From contig NZ_PPXY01000038.1 in the NCBI RefSeq assembly GCF_021655115.1, positions 1-64,000 of the forward strand: a DNA stretch of 64,000 nucleotides. Direction: 5' to 3'. The notes beneath the pieces were generated by a model that searched no databases, was not told the origin of the DNA, and worked only from the letters and a program-made list of their open reading frames with translations. Below, one piece after another: positions 44,039 through 54,177 of the stretch. The stretch is from Clostridium sp. Cult3 (GTDB lineage: Bacteria; Bacillota; Clostridia; Tissierellales; Tepidimicrobiaceae). A program made the translations under genes and the position numbers. Position 1 is the stretch's first letter. Every line of letters starts with the position of its first letter.

Positions 44039-44960
44039 TTTAGGAATAATAATAGGAATTAGCCTAATGTATGCAGCGCCGTTGATGTATACTTCCCTGG
44101 GAGGGGTAATATCTGAAAGTGCTGGAGTAGTAAATATAGGATTGGAAGGCATGATGACTATCGGTGCATTTACAGGAGCAACAGTAGCATATTTTACCCG
44201 AAACCCTTGGTTAGGATTTTTAGCTGCTGGATTAGCTGGTGGTGGACTGGCATTATTACATGCCATAGCCTGTGTAACTTTTACTGCAGATCATGTAGTG
44301 TCTGGTATTGCTATGAACTTTATCGGGCCAGGGTTAGCGCTATATTTATGTAAGATATTCTTTGACGGGGCTGCTATGACGTTACCTTTGGATCTGGATC
44401 ACAAGATTCCAAGACCTCTTAATGGAGTTTTTTCTACAGATTCCTTTTGGAATTCAGTATTAAACCAATATGCTACGGTATATATTGCATTTTTACTAGT
44501 ATTATTAGTTTGGTTTATGTTATATAAAACCAAATTGGGATTAAGAATAAGATCTGTAGGGGAACATCCAAGGGCAGCAGATACTCTGGGAGTAAACGTA
44601 TATGGAATTAAATACTTAGCAGTTGTTTTATCAGGTATACTTGCAGGATTTGGTGGAGCGGCCTTAAGCATTGCTGTAGTATCTAACTACAGAGAGTCGT
44701 TAATATCGGGACAAGGATTTATTGCATTGGCAGCTATGATATTTGGCAACTGGAAACCTCAAGGGGCTATGTGGGGTTGTTTACTATTTGGAGTAGCACA
44801 AGGTTTAGTAGTATATTTAGGAGGTACTAGCTTAAAGGTATCATCTCAAATACTAGCTATGATACCATATGTTATTACCTTAATTGTACTAATGGCTTTT
44901 GTAGGAGAAGCGACAGGTCCTGCAGCTAATGGTTTACCCTATGAAAAAAATCAAGGCTAA
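44022..44960 (+). CDS. Nucleoside ABC transporter permease (NupQ-type)
   Basis: 312 residues from TTG 44022 (AAGGGG 8 bases upstream); GTG 44013 is an alternative but lies against the box. BPD_transp_2 family: MYTSLGGVISESAGVVNIGLEGMMTIGAFTGA, LGLRIRSVGEHPRAADTLGVNVYGIKYLAVVLSGILAGFGGA, and FIALAAMIFGNWKPQGAMWGCLLFGVAQGL. It overlaps the upstream permease by 17 bases, so translation is coupled. It ends the operon. Confidence 0.88.
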   Translation: MKVLNDLGIIIGISLMYAAPLMYTSLGGVISESAGVVNIGLEGMMTIGAFTGATVAYFTRNPWLGFLAAGLAGGGLALLHAIACVTFTADHVVSGIAMNFIGPGLALYLCKIFFDGAAMTLPLDLDHKIPRPLNGVFSTDSFWNSVLNQYATVYIAFLLVLLVWFMLYKTKLGLRIRSVGEHPRAADTLGVNVYGIKYLAVVLSGILAGFGGAALSIAVVSNYRESLISGQGFIALAAMIFGNWKPQGAMWGCLLFGVAQGLVVYLGGTSLKVSSQILAMIPYVITLIVLMAFVGEATGPAANGLPYEKNQG

Positions 44961-44963
44961 TGG

Positions 44964-44999
44964 AAAAGTCTTTGGTCTTTAAAGGCCAAAGACTTTTTT
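44964..44999 (+). terminator. Rho-independent terminator of the BMP transporter operon
   Basis: AAAGTCTTTGG and CCAAAGACTTT arms around a short loop that can extend the stem, followed by a T-run. Confidence 0.9.
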
Positions 45000-45017
45000 G
45001 TCGAATAATAAATGATT

Positions 45018-45045
45018 TTGTATTTATTAAAGATTTTGGTATAAT
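45018..45045 (+). promoter_or_regulatory. Sigma-A-type promoter of rpoN
   Basis: TTGTAT (45018-45023), 16-base spacer, TATAAT (45040-45045), about 60 bases upstream of the rpoN start. Confidence 0.65.
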
Positions 45046-45104
45046 ATTATTGATAGGTCCATAGATATCTATTAATATTATCAATAATGGTGGGAGTGAG
45101 CCTA

Positions 45105-46481
45105 ATGAAATTAGGATATGACTTAACCCTTGAACAAGCTCAAAAATTGGTGATGACACCAGAATTAAGACAAGCTATTCAACTACTTCAGTTTACCAGT
45201 CTAGAATTAAATGAGTATTTGGAAGAGCAAATAAAAGAAAACCCCCTATTGGAATTAGAAAACTCAGTAGAGGATTATGAAAACATAGATGACTATGCCA
45301 ATAAGAGGGAAGAAATTGATTGGAAAGAATATATTGGGAAAGATGACGATATAAGCTATAGACCTCAAAAAGATAAGAACACCAAAGAATATAGTTTTGA
45401 AAATTTTGTTAGTTATTCTACTTCTCTGAGGGAAAACCTATTATTTCAACTAAACGTATTGGACATGAGCCAAGAGGATAGAAAAATCGGTGAAATCCTA
45501 ATAGAAAGCATTGATGAAAATGGATACTTGATGACATCAGTAGAACAAGTGGCTAAGGATTTAAGCATATCCCCTGGGAAGATTGAAAACGTTTTATCTA
45601 TTATTCAAAGTTTTGAGCCCTTGGGAGTTGGTGCAAGGGATCTTAAAGAATGCTTGTTGCTTCAGATTAAGGAAGATAACCCTAAAAACCCTCAAGCTGA
45701 AAAAATAATTAGGTATTATCTAGAAGATATAGCCTATAATCGTTTATCCAAAATAGCCAAAGAACTAGATCTGGACATAGCACAAGTTCAGGAGATATGC
45801 GACTATATAAAGACTTTAGAGCCAAAACCTGGACGATGTTTTAGTAGTGGAGATCAAGTAAAATATATTACTCCCGATGCTACCATCGAGTATATTGATG
45901 GTGAATATATTATTTTGCTAAACGATATAACGGGACCTAGACTTAATATAAATAACTTCTACAAGGAACTGATGCGTAAGGAAAAGGATAAAAATGCTAC
46001 TGAATATCTAACAGAGAGATTAAACTCTGCTATGTGGATTATTAAAAGCATTGAACAGAGAAGGATGACCATTTATAAGGTAGTAGAATCCATACTAAAA
46101 TTTCAAAGGGATTTTTTTGAAATTGGAGAAAGGGGTTTAAAGCCACTTACATTAAGTGAGGTAGCCGATGATATTGAAATGCATGAATCAACGGTAAGTA
46201 GAGCTACTAATGGGAAGTATGTTCAAACTCCTAGAGGTTTATATGAACTTAAATTCTTTTTCTCTAGTGGATTGTCTACTAATAGTGGAGAGATGTCTTC
46301 TACAAGTATTAAATCCATAATTAAGGATTTAATAGATAAGGAGAATCCGAAAAAACCTTATAGTGATCAGAAAATATCTGATATTTTAAAAGATAGAGGT
46401 ATTAGTATTTCTCGAAGAACTGTTGCAAAGTATAGGGACGAACTGCAGATCCCCTCCTCTACTGTGAGAAGAAGATATTAA
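45105..46481 (+). CDS. rpoN: RNA polymerase sigma-54 factor
   Basis: 458 residues from ATG 45105. Region I starts MKLGYDLTLEQAQKLVMTPELRQAIQLLQFTSLELNEYLEEQIKENPLLE. The core-binding region includes DENGYLMTSVEQVAKDLS and GVGARDLKECLLLQI. The HTH region is PLTLSEVADDIEMHESTVSRATNGKYVQTPRGLYELKFFF. The RpoN box reads SRRTVAKYR, one residue from the consensus ARRTVAKYR. Sigma-54 needs enhancer-binding ATPases, none of which is in this window. I found no convincing -24/-12 promoter here. It sits upstream of cggR, as in some other Clostridia, but has its own terminator. Confidence 0.94.
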   Translation: MKLGYDLTLEQAQKLVMTPELRQAIQLLQFTSLELNEYLEEQIKENPLLELENSVEDYENIDDYANKREEIDWKEYIGKDDDISYRPQKDKNTKEYSFENFVSYSTSLRENLLFQLNVLDMSQEDRKIGEILIESIDENGYLMTSVEQVAKDLSISPGKIENVLSIIQSFEPLGVGARDLKECLLLQIKEDNPKNPQAEKIIRYYLEDIAYNRLSKIAKELDLDIAQVQEICDYIKTLEPKPGRCFSSGDQVKYITPDATIEYIDGEYIILLNDITGPRLNINNFYKELMRKEKDKNATEYLTERLNSAMWIIKSIEQRRMTIYKVVESILKFQRDFFEIGERGLKPLTLSEVADDIEMHESTVSRATNGKYVQTPRGLYELKFFFSSGLSTNSGEMSSTSIKSIIKDLIDKENPKKPYSDQKISDILKDRGISISRRTVAKYRDELQIPSSTVRRRY

Positions 46482-46511
46482 ACAGCTTAAGATAGACAAT
46501 TCATAAGGGGT

Positions 46512-46549
46512 CTAGGGTTGGCATAAAAACCAACTCTAGCTTTAATTTT
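46512..46549 (+). terminator. Terminator of rpoN
   Basis: CTAGGGTTGG (46512-46521) pairs with CCAACTCTAG (46530-46539, one G-U), followed by a T-rich tract. Confidence 0.8.
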
Positions 46550-46571
46550 GTTAAATTCTTTTATATTATTC

Positions 46572-46600
46572 TTGAAAATAATCCTTATATAGTTTATAAT
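46572..46600 (+). promoter_or_regulatory. Sigma-A-type promoter of the cggR-glycolysis operon
   Basis: TTGAAA (46572-46577), 17-base spacer, TATAAT (46595-46600). The likely start site (about 46607) is some 40 bases before the CggR operator. Confidence 0.82.
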
Positions 46601-46644
46601 GAAAATTAAGGTAGAAATTATTCCTTAATTTTTTTTGTTGCTTG

Positions 46645-46680
46645 CGGGACGAAAACCACACATAGTGGACAGATTGTGTC
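46645..46680 (+). promoter_or_regulatory. CggR operator
   Basis: CGGGAC-N6-CACA-N4-GTGGAC-N6-TGTC. Its spacing equals the Bacillus subtilis CggR operator pattern CGGGAC-N6-TGTC-N4-CGGGAC-N6-TGTC as I recall it, with the outer elements exact and the inner two degenerate. It lies between the promoter and cggR, where a bound repressor would block elongation. Confidence 0.75.
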
Positions 46681-46749
46681 CCTTTAAGATTAAAATTTGT
46701 TATTTTCCATATACTATTACATGATGAATTTATAGAAGGTGGGTCCAAT

Positions 46750-47784
46750 ATGGATTTAATTGAACTTGAAAAAAAAGTAGTTCCCGAGATATTTGACATT
46801 ATTGAAATGAGATACAATATTTTAAGGACTATATATTACAATCAACCTATTGGAAGAAGGGGACTGGCCTACGAATTGAATATAGGTGAGAGGACCATTA
46901 GAACAGAAGTAAGTATTCTTAAGGAATATGGGTTATTGAATATAGAAAGTATGGGTATGTATGTAACAGAAGAGGGGAAAAATGTAATCAAGGAACTGGG
47001 GAAGGTAATGCATAGGATTAAAGGTATTTCTGATTTGGAAAAGGCTCTTGAAGAACTGCTAAAGGTCGACAAAGTGTTAATAACTCCAGGTAATTCTGAT
47101 GATAATGGTTTAGTACTAAAGGACATGGGTAAGACTACTTCTATATACTTAAAAAAGCTAATAGATAAAAATTATATAATAGGGGTTACAGGTGGTACCA
47201 CCATGGCCCATGTAGCAGAGGAAATGCCTGTAGGAAAGGTTGCAGACGATGTATTGATTACCCCAGCAAGGGGTGGCTTGGGCAAAGATGTAGAAACTCA
47301 ATCCAATAGTATAGCTGCAAAATTGGCTAAAAAGCTAGATGCTAATTATAGGCTATTACATATACCCGATAATATAGACAAAGCAACATTAGACGCCATA
47401 CTAAATATATCAGATATAAAAGAGGTAATTAAACTGATAGATGATATGAATTTATTGGTATTTGGCATAGGTAGAGCGGATACAATGGCAGAAAGAAGAC
47501 AGTTACCAAAGGAAAGAATAGAGGGTTTAATTCATAGGGGAGCTGTAGCAGAAGCTTTTGGACATTATTTTGATATAGATGGGAATGAAATCTGGGAGTC
47601 CTTGACGGTAGGATTGTCTTTGGAGGCTTTTCAAAATATAGACAATGTTATTGGAGTTGCTGGAGGGGAAGGAAAAGCTGAGGCCATAATGGCTATAGCA
47701 TCATTGAGAAAGAACATGACTATTATTACTGATGAAGGAGCTGCAAGAAAGATCCTTAAAATTGCCAAAAAAGCTACTAAGTAG
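46750..47784 (+). CDS. cggR: Central glycolytic genes regulator CggR
   Basis: 344 residues. N-terminal winged helix (YYNQPIGRRGLAYELNIGERTIRTEVSILKEYGLLNIE) and a C-terminal SorC/DeoR-like sugar-phosphate-binding domain (VTGGTTMAHVAEEMP, PARGGLGKDVETQSNSIAAKLAKKL, FGIGRADTMAERRQLPKERIEGLIHRGAVAEAFGHYFDIDG, AGGEGKAEAIMAI). In Bacillus it represses gapA-pgk-tpiA-pgm-eno and is released by fructose-1,6-bisphosphate. Here it heads exactly that gene set and has a matching operator upstream. gap starts 38 bases after its stop. Confidence 0.94.
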   Translation: MDLIELEKKVVPEIFDIIEMRYNILRTIYYNQPIGRRGLAYELNIGERTIRTEVSILKEYGLLNIESMGMYVTEEGKNVIKELGKVMHRIKGISDLEKALEELLKVDKVLITPGNSDDNGLVLKDMGKTTSIYLKKLIDKNYIIGVTGGTTMAHVAEEMPVGKVADDVLITPARGGLGKDVETQSNSIAAKLAKKLDANYRLLHIPDNIDKATLDAILNISDIKEVIKLIDDMNLLVFGIGRADTMAERRQLPKERIEGLIHRGAVAEAFGHYFDIDGNEIWESLTVGLSLEAFQNIDNVIGVAGGEGKAEAIMAIASLRKNMTIITDEGAARKILKIAKKATK

Positions 47785-47822
47785 CTTTAAATATAAAATT
47801 ATATTATTAAGGAGGAATACTT

Positions 47823-48827
47823 ATGACAATGAAAGTTGGATTAAGTGGTTTTGGTAGAATAGGAAGAGATGTTTTAAGAATTTACTTTGAAAATGATGTA
47901 GATGAATTTGAAATAGTAGCATTAAATGCATCGGGTGATTTGAATACTTTAGCTCATCTATTCAAATATGACTCCCTTTATGGGAAGTTTAATGGAACTA
48001 TTGAAGTAGTAGAAGACGGATTTGTAATTAACGGTAAGAAGATTAAAAGAGTAGATCACAGAAATCCAGCAGAAATTCCATGGAAGGACTTGGGAGTTGA
48101 GCTGGTAATTGACTCAACAGGAGCTTTTAGAGATAGAGAAGGATTGTCAAAACATATAGAAGCAGGGGCGAAAAAGGTTATTCTAACTGCACCTGCAAAG
48201 AATGAAGATGTTACTATAGTAATGGGTGTTAATGATGATCAATATGATCCAGAAAACCATCACATTATATCAAATGCATCTTGTACAACCAACTGCCTTG
48301 CTCCAGTGGCAAAGGTGATATTAGATAACTTTGGAATCAAAAAAGGCCTTATGACTACTGTTCACGCTTATACTAATGACCAGCAAATACTAGATAAAAG
48401 ACACAAGGATTTAAGAAGGGCAAGAGCAGCAGCTGAATCTATCATACCAACAACTACAGGAGCTGCTAAAGCAGTAGCTTTAGTTATACCGGAATTAAAG
48501 GGTAAGTTAAATGGATTTGCTATGAGGGTTCCAACTCCTACTGTTTCAGTAGTAGATGTGGTATTTGAAGTAGAAAAAACTACAACAGCTGAAGAAGTAA
48601 ACAAAGCATTAAAGGCAGCTAGTGAAGGTCCAATGAAGGGCGTATTAGGGTATTCAGAGGAACCATTGGTATCCATAGACTATAGGGGAGATTCTCATTC
48701 CTCCATCGTAGATGGGCTATCAACTATGGTAATAGACAATATGGTAAAGGTAGTTTCCTGGTACGACAACGAATGGGGATATTCTGAAAGAGTAGTTGAT
48801 TTAGCTGCTATGGTGGCAAATAAATAG
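47823..48827 (+). CDS. gap: Glyceraldehyde-3-phosphate dehydrogenase
   Basis: 334 residues. NAD-binding [11 protein letters not shown], the catalytic cysteine block [16 protein letters not shown], and [20 protein letters not shown] at the C-terminus. It oxidises glyceraldehyde-3-phosphate to 1,3-bisphosphoglycerate with NAD+. AAGGAGG precedes the ATG. A short hairpin lies between it and pgk. Confidence 0.96.
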   Translation: MTMKVGLSGFGRIGRDVLRIYFENDVDEFEIVALNASGDLNTLAHLFKYDSLYGKFNGTIEVVEDGFVINGKKIKRVDHRNPAEIPWKDLGVELVIDSTGAFRDREGLSKHIEAGAKKVILTAPAKNEDVTIVMGVNDDQYDPENHHIISNASCTTNCLAPVAKVILDNFGIKKGLMTTVHAYTNDQQILDKRHKDLRRARAAAESIIPTTTGAAKAVALVIPELKGKLNGFAMRVPTPTVSVVDVVFEVEKTTTAEEVNKALKAASEGPMKGVLGYSEEPLVSIDYRGDSHSSIVDGLSTMVIDNMVKVVSWYDNEWGYSERVVDLAAMVANK

Positions 48828-48837
48828 TTAAGATTAG

Positions 48838-48856
48838 GGGCGACCTTTGGTCGCCC
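48838..48856 (+). repeat. GGCGACC-TTT-GGTCGCC hairpin between gap and pgk (copy 1)
   Basis: GGGCGACC (48838-48845), loop TTT, GGTCGCCC (48849-48856). The 17-base core recurs exactly after rnr at 62266-62282. The flanking A5 (no T-run) argues against full termination; partial termination or mRNA processing is likely. Confidence 0.75.
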
Positions 48857-48924
48857 AAAAAGACTTTAAGGATAAGTTGGGTAATTTTGAATTGTAAACT
48901 ATATTTTCCTGAGAGGTGATATAA

Positions 48925-50118
48925 ATGTTAAAAAAGATGACATTGGAAGATTTACAAGTACAAGGTAAAAATGTATTAGTTAGATGTGACTTCAATGTTC
49001 CTATGGATGATGATAGAAATATTACTGACGATAGAAGAATAGTAAGTTCTTTACCAACAATTGAGTACTTAATAGAAAATGGAGCTAAAATCATATTGAT
49101 GTCCCATTTAGGAAGACCCAAAGGGGAAGCAAATCCTAAATATAGCTTAGCTCCAGTAGCTGAAAGACTATCAGAACTGTTAAATAAAGAAGTAACATTT
49201 GCAAAAGATGATAGGGTAGTTAGTGATAATGTCAAAGGAATAGTTTCTAAAATGAAAGACGGAGATGTAATTCTTTTAGAGAATACTAGATTTAGAAAAG
49301 AAGAAGAAAAAAATGACGAAAATTTTGCTAAAGAACTAGCTTCCTTGGGAGAATTGTATATAAACGACGCTTTTGGTACATCTCATAGAGCTCATACATC
49401 TAATGTAGGTATTTCCAGGAGGTTGCCCTCGGCAGTAGGTTATTTAGTAGAGAAGGAGATATCCGTTATGGGGAAAGCCTTGGAGAACCCTGAGAAGCCT
49501 TTTGTAGCCATATTAGGTGGTGCTAAGGTATCGGATAAGATAGGAGTTATAGAAAATCTTCTAAACAAGGTAGATACAATATTGATTGGTGGAGGAATGG
49601 CCTATACCTTCTTGAAGGCTCAAGGTTATGAAATAGGAACTTCTATATTAGAAGACGATAAGGTAGGTTTAGCCAATCAACTACTTACAGAAGCAGATGA
49701 AAAGGGAGTAAAGCTTTTACTGCCTATAGATATTGTAGTAGCTAAGGAGTTCAAAAACGATACGGAGTTTAAAACAGTTAAGATAGATAGTATTCCACAG
49801 GATATGATGGGAATGGATATGGGAGAAGAAACCATAAAACTATTTTCAGAAGAGATAAAAAAAGCCAAGACAATTGTTTGGAATGGACCTATGGGAGTAT
49901 TTGAAATGGAAAATTTCAAAAAAGGTACTGACGCTATAGCTAAAGCAATGGCGGAAGCTGATGCTACAACTATAGTTGGTGGTGGAGATAGTGCTTCTGC
50001 TGTAGAAAAGGCAGGTTTTGGAGAAAAGATGACCCATATATCTACAGGTGGAGGAGCATCCTTAGAATTCTTAGAGGGAAAGGAATTACCAGGAATTGCA
50101 GCTATTAGTGATAAATAA
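48925..50118 (+). CDS. pgk: Phosphoglycerate kinase
   Basis: 397 residues, the usual length. Blocks: [94 protein letters not shown] and [40 protein letters not shown]. It makes ATP from 1,3-bisphosphoglycerate. tpiA follows after 12 bases. Confidence 0.97.
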   Translation: MLKKMTLEDLQVQGKNVLVRCDFNVPMDDDRNITDDRRIVSSLPTIEYLIENGAKIILMSHLGRPKGEANPKYSLAPVAERLSELLNKEVTFAKDDRVVSDNVKGIVSKMKDGDVILLENTRFRKEEEKNDENFAKELASLGELYINDAFGTSHRAHTSNVGISRRLPSAVGYLVEKEISVMGKALENPEKPFVAILGGAKVSDKIGVIENLLNKVDTILIGGGMAYTFLKAQGYEIGTSILEDDKVGLANQLLTEADEKGVKLLLPIDIVVAKEFKNDTEFKTVKIDSIPQDMMGMDMGEETIKLFSEEIKKAKTIVWNGPMGVFEMENFKKGTDAIAKAMAEADATTIVGGGDSASAVEKAGFGEKMTHISTGGGASLEFLEGKELPGIAAISDK

Positions 50119-50130
50119 AGGAGGATATTA

Positions 50131-50877
50131 ATGCGGAAGCCAATAATTGCAGGGAATTGGAAGATGAACAATACCTTATCTCAATCCCTTAAATTGATAG
50201 ATGATATTAAAAAACATAATCTAAACGAAGATGTAGAGGCTGTAGTATGTGTACCCTTTATAAATCTCAACGAGGTGAAGAAAGCCTTAGAAGGAACAAA
50301 TATAAGGCTAGGTGCCCAGAACATGCATTGGGAAGACAGTGGGGCTTATACTGGTGAAATATCTCCTTTAATGCTGAAGGAGATAGGAATAGATTATTGT
50401 ATAATTGGCCATTCAGAGAGAAGACAATATTTTAGTGAAACTGATGAAACTGTAAACAATAAAATTAAATCTGCATTAAAACATGGCATTAGACCTATAG
50501 TATGCGTTGGAGAAACTCTAGAACAAAGGGAAAAGTCCATAGAAAAGGAAATCGTAAAGGATCAAGTATTGAATGCTTTTGAAGATATTGAAGGAGAACA
50601 GTTAAAAGATATAGTTATCGCCTATGAACCTATTTGGGCTATAGGTACAGGCAAAACTGCATCTAGCGATGATGCTAATGAGATGTGTGGCTTTATTAGG
50701 GAGATAATAGTCGATAAATATGGTCAAGAAGCAGAGAACAACATTAGAATCCAATATGGAGGAAGCGTGAAACCAGATACTATAAGGGATTTGATGGATA
50801 AGGAAGAAATAGATGGAGCATTAGTTGGAGGTGCAAGCCTTAATGCTTCGGATTTTGTAAAACTAATTAACTATTAG
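50131..50877 (+). CDS. tpiA: Triosephosphate isomerase
   Basis: 248 residues. N-terminal IAGNWKMNNT, catalytic histidine in IIGHSERRQYFSETD, catalytic glutamate in IAYEPIWAIGTGK, and phosphate-binding YGGSVKPDT and GALVGGASL. It interconverts dihydroxyacetone phosphate and glyceraldehyde-3-phosphate. AAAGGAGG precedes the ATG; the gpmI start is 15 bases after the stop. Confidence 0.97.
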   Translation: MRKPIIAGNWKMNNTLSQSLKLIDDIKKHNLNEDVEAVVCVPFINLNEVKKALEGTNIRLGAQNMHWEDSGAYTGEISPLMLKEIGIDYCIIGHSERRQYFSETDETVNNKIKSALKHGIRPIVCVGETLEQREKSIEKEIVKDQVLNAFEDIEGEQLKDIVIAYEPIWAIGTGKTASSDDANEMCGFIREIIVDKYGQEAENNIRIQYGGSVKPDTIRDLMDKEEIDGALVGGASLNASDFVKLINY

Positions 50878-50892
50878 ATGGAGGATATAGAT

Positions 50893-52422
50893 ATGACCAA
50901 ACCAGTAATGTTGATAGTATTAGATGGCTGGGGACTTGGAAAAGAATATGAAGGCAATGTTATACATCTAGCGAATACTCCAAACTTTGATAGACTTATG
51001 AAGGATTATCCTAATACAAAACTAGAGGCCAGTGGTTTAGCAGTAGGTTTACCAGAAGGACAAATGGGAAATTCAGAAGTTGGTCATTTAAATATAGGCT
51101 CGGGAAGGATAGTATATCAAGAATTGACTAAGATAACTAAATCCATAAAAGAAGGAGATTTTTTCAACAAAGAAGAATTTTTACAGGCCGTAGACAATGT
51201 TAAAGATAACAACTCTAAACTTCACATAATGGGCTTGGTATCTGATGGAGGGGTTCACTCTCATAACACCCACCTATATGGGCTATTGGAACTATGTAAA
51301 AGACAAGGATTAGAAGACGTGTATGTTCATGCTTTTTTAGATGGTAGAGATGTACCACCTACTATTGGTAAACAACATTTAAAAGAACTTGAACAAAAAA
51401 TAGCTGAAATTGGAGTAGGGCGTATTGCAACGGTATCTGGAAGATATTATGCAATGGATAGAGACAATAGATGGGAAAGGACAAAGCTTGCCTATGATGC
51501 TATGGTTTTAGGCAGTGGAAAGATGGATTCATCTCCCACAGAGGCAGTGCAAAAATCTTACGATGAAGGTATAAATGATGAATTTATTATACCAACAGTA
51601 ATTACAGAGAACAATAGACCTATAGCTACCATAGATAGTGGAGATTCTATAATATTCTTTAACTTTAGACCTGATAGAGCTAGGCAGATAACTAGATCTA
51701 TAGTAGATGAGGACTTCCATGGTTTTGAAAGAGGAAAAAAGGTAGATACCTTCTTCGTTACTATGACGGAATATGATAAGACCATAAAAAATGTCCATGT
51801 GGTCTTTAAACCAGAAAAACCGGAAAATACATTGGGAGAGTATATAGGTAATATAGGCCTTAATCAACTGAGAATTGCCGAAACGGAAAAATACGCTCAT
51901 GTAACCTTTTTCTTTAATGGTGGAAGGGAAGAACCATATGAAAATGAAGATAGGGTATTAGTTCCCTCACCTAAAGTAGCTACCTACGATCTAAAACCAG
52001 AGATGAGTGCCATAGAAGTAAAGGAAGAGGTATTAAATAGACTGAATATGGATAAATATCATTTAATAATCCTAAACTTTGCAAACCCAGATATGGTAGG
52101 TCACACAGGAGTAGTAGAAGCGGCAGTAAAGGCAGTGGAAACAGTGGATGCATGCCTAGGGGAAATAATAGATTTGCTTCTAGAAAAGGGTGGTAAGGCC
52201 TTAATAACTGCAGATCATGGTAATGCTGAGATGTTAATAGATGAAAAAGACAACAGTCCTATAACAGCCCATACCACAAATAAGGTTCCGTTAATCATGG
52301 TTGGAGAAGATGCTAGATTAAGAGAAGGAATATTGGCTGATTTGGCACCTACATTATTAGATATGATGGGACTAGAAAAACCAGAGGAAATGACTGGCAA
52401 AAGCCTTATAATTGATAATTAA
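50893..52422 (+). CDS. gpmI: 2,3-bisphosphoglycerate-independent phosphoglycerate mutase
   Basis: 509 residues from ATG 50893 (ATGGAGGAT box; the ATG at 50878 lies inside the ribosome site region). Manganese-dependent alkaline-phosphatase fold: LIVLDGWGLG, the phosphoserine block GLPEGQMGNSEVGHLNIGSGRIVYQ, HAFLDGRDVPP, FNFRPDRARQITR, NFANPDMVGHTG and TADHGNAEM. It converts 3-phosphoglycerate to 2-phosphoglycerate. Confidence 0.96.
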   Translation: MTKPVMLIVLDGWGLGKEYEGNVIHLANTPNFDRLMKDYPNTKLEASGLAVGLPEGQMGNSEVGHLNIGSGRIVYQELTKITKSIKEGDFFNKEEFLQAVDNVKDNNSKLHIMGLVSDGGVHSHNTHLYGLLELCKRQGLEDVYVHAFLDGRDVPPTIGKQHLKELEQKIAEIGVGRIATVSGRYYAMDRDNRWERTKLAYDAMVLGSGKMDSSPTEAVQKSYDEGINDEFIIPTVITENNRPIATIDSGDSIIFFNFRPDRARQITRSIVDEDFHGFERGKKVDTFFVTMTEYDKTIKNVHVVFKPEKPENTLGEYIGNIGLNQLRIAETEKYAHVTFFFNGGREEPYENEDRVLVPSPKVATYDLKPEMSAIEVKEEVLNRLNMDKYHLIILNFANPDMVGHTGVVEAAVKAVETVDACLGEIIDLLLEKGGKALITADHGNAEMLIDEKDNSPITAHTTNKVPLIMVGEDARLREGILADLAPTLLDMMGLEKPEEMTGKSLIIDN

Positions 52423-52474
52423 AAATAATAATAAATATATAATTGTAGAGTAATTGTGAAATATGAATTGTTAA

Positions 52475-53815
<1,341 letters not shown>

Positions 53816-53842
53816 TATTAATCTTTGTCGGCATTATAGCTA

Positions 53843-53871
53843 TTGATTTTATAGTGTCTCTGTGTTAAAAT
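53843..53871 (+). promoter_or_regulatory. Sigma-A-type promoter of secG-hppA
   Basis: TTGATT (53843-53848), 17-base spacer, TAAAAT (53866-53871). Confidence 0.65.
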
Positions 53872-53929
53872 AGTCATGTTTATGGTATGATAAAATATAT
53901 TTTCCCATTCCAATGTAGGAGGTGTAAAG

Positions 53930-54157
53930 ATGACGATTTTATTTTCAGCTTTAATTCTTATATCTAGTATTTTATTGATCGTAACGGTATTGTTTCAAGA
54001 GAGTAAATCAGAAGGTCTTGGAGCCATTAGTGGTGGTGCTGAAAAAATATGGGGTAAAACAGGGGCTAGAACTATGGAAGCAACCCTTAAGAAAGCAACC
54101 ACAGTTTCAGCAATTGTGTTTATGATATCTGCAATAGTACTTGCAGCAATTCAATAA
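53930..54157 (+). CDS. secG: Protein translocase subunit SecG
   Basis: 75 residues with two hydrophobic segments (about 3-21 and 53-73) separated by the conserved loop [29 protein letters not shown]. This is the SecG pattern; it stimulates SecYEG-mediated export. GTAGGAGG precedes the ATG. Its place directly after the glycolytic operon, ahead of rnr-smpB-ssrA, is a common Firmicutes arrangement, though hppA and wall genes are inserted here. Confidence 0.92.
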   Translation: MTILFSALILISSILLIVTVLFQESKSEGLGAISGGAEKIWGKTGARTMEATLKKATTVSAIVFMISAIVLAAIQ

Positions 54158-54177
54158 GAACGAGGAGGTATGTTAAT

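Noticed and set aside
46517-46540. TGGCA sequence near rpoN as a sigma-54 promoter
   Set aside because: The required TTGC(A/T) element at the right spacing is missing, and the sequence is part of the rpoN terminator hairpin.
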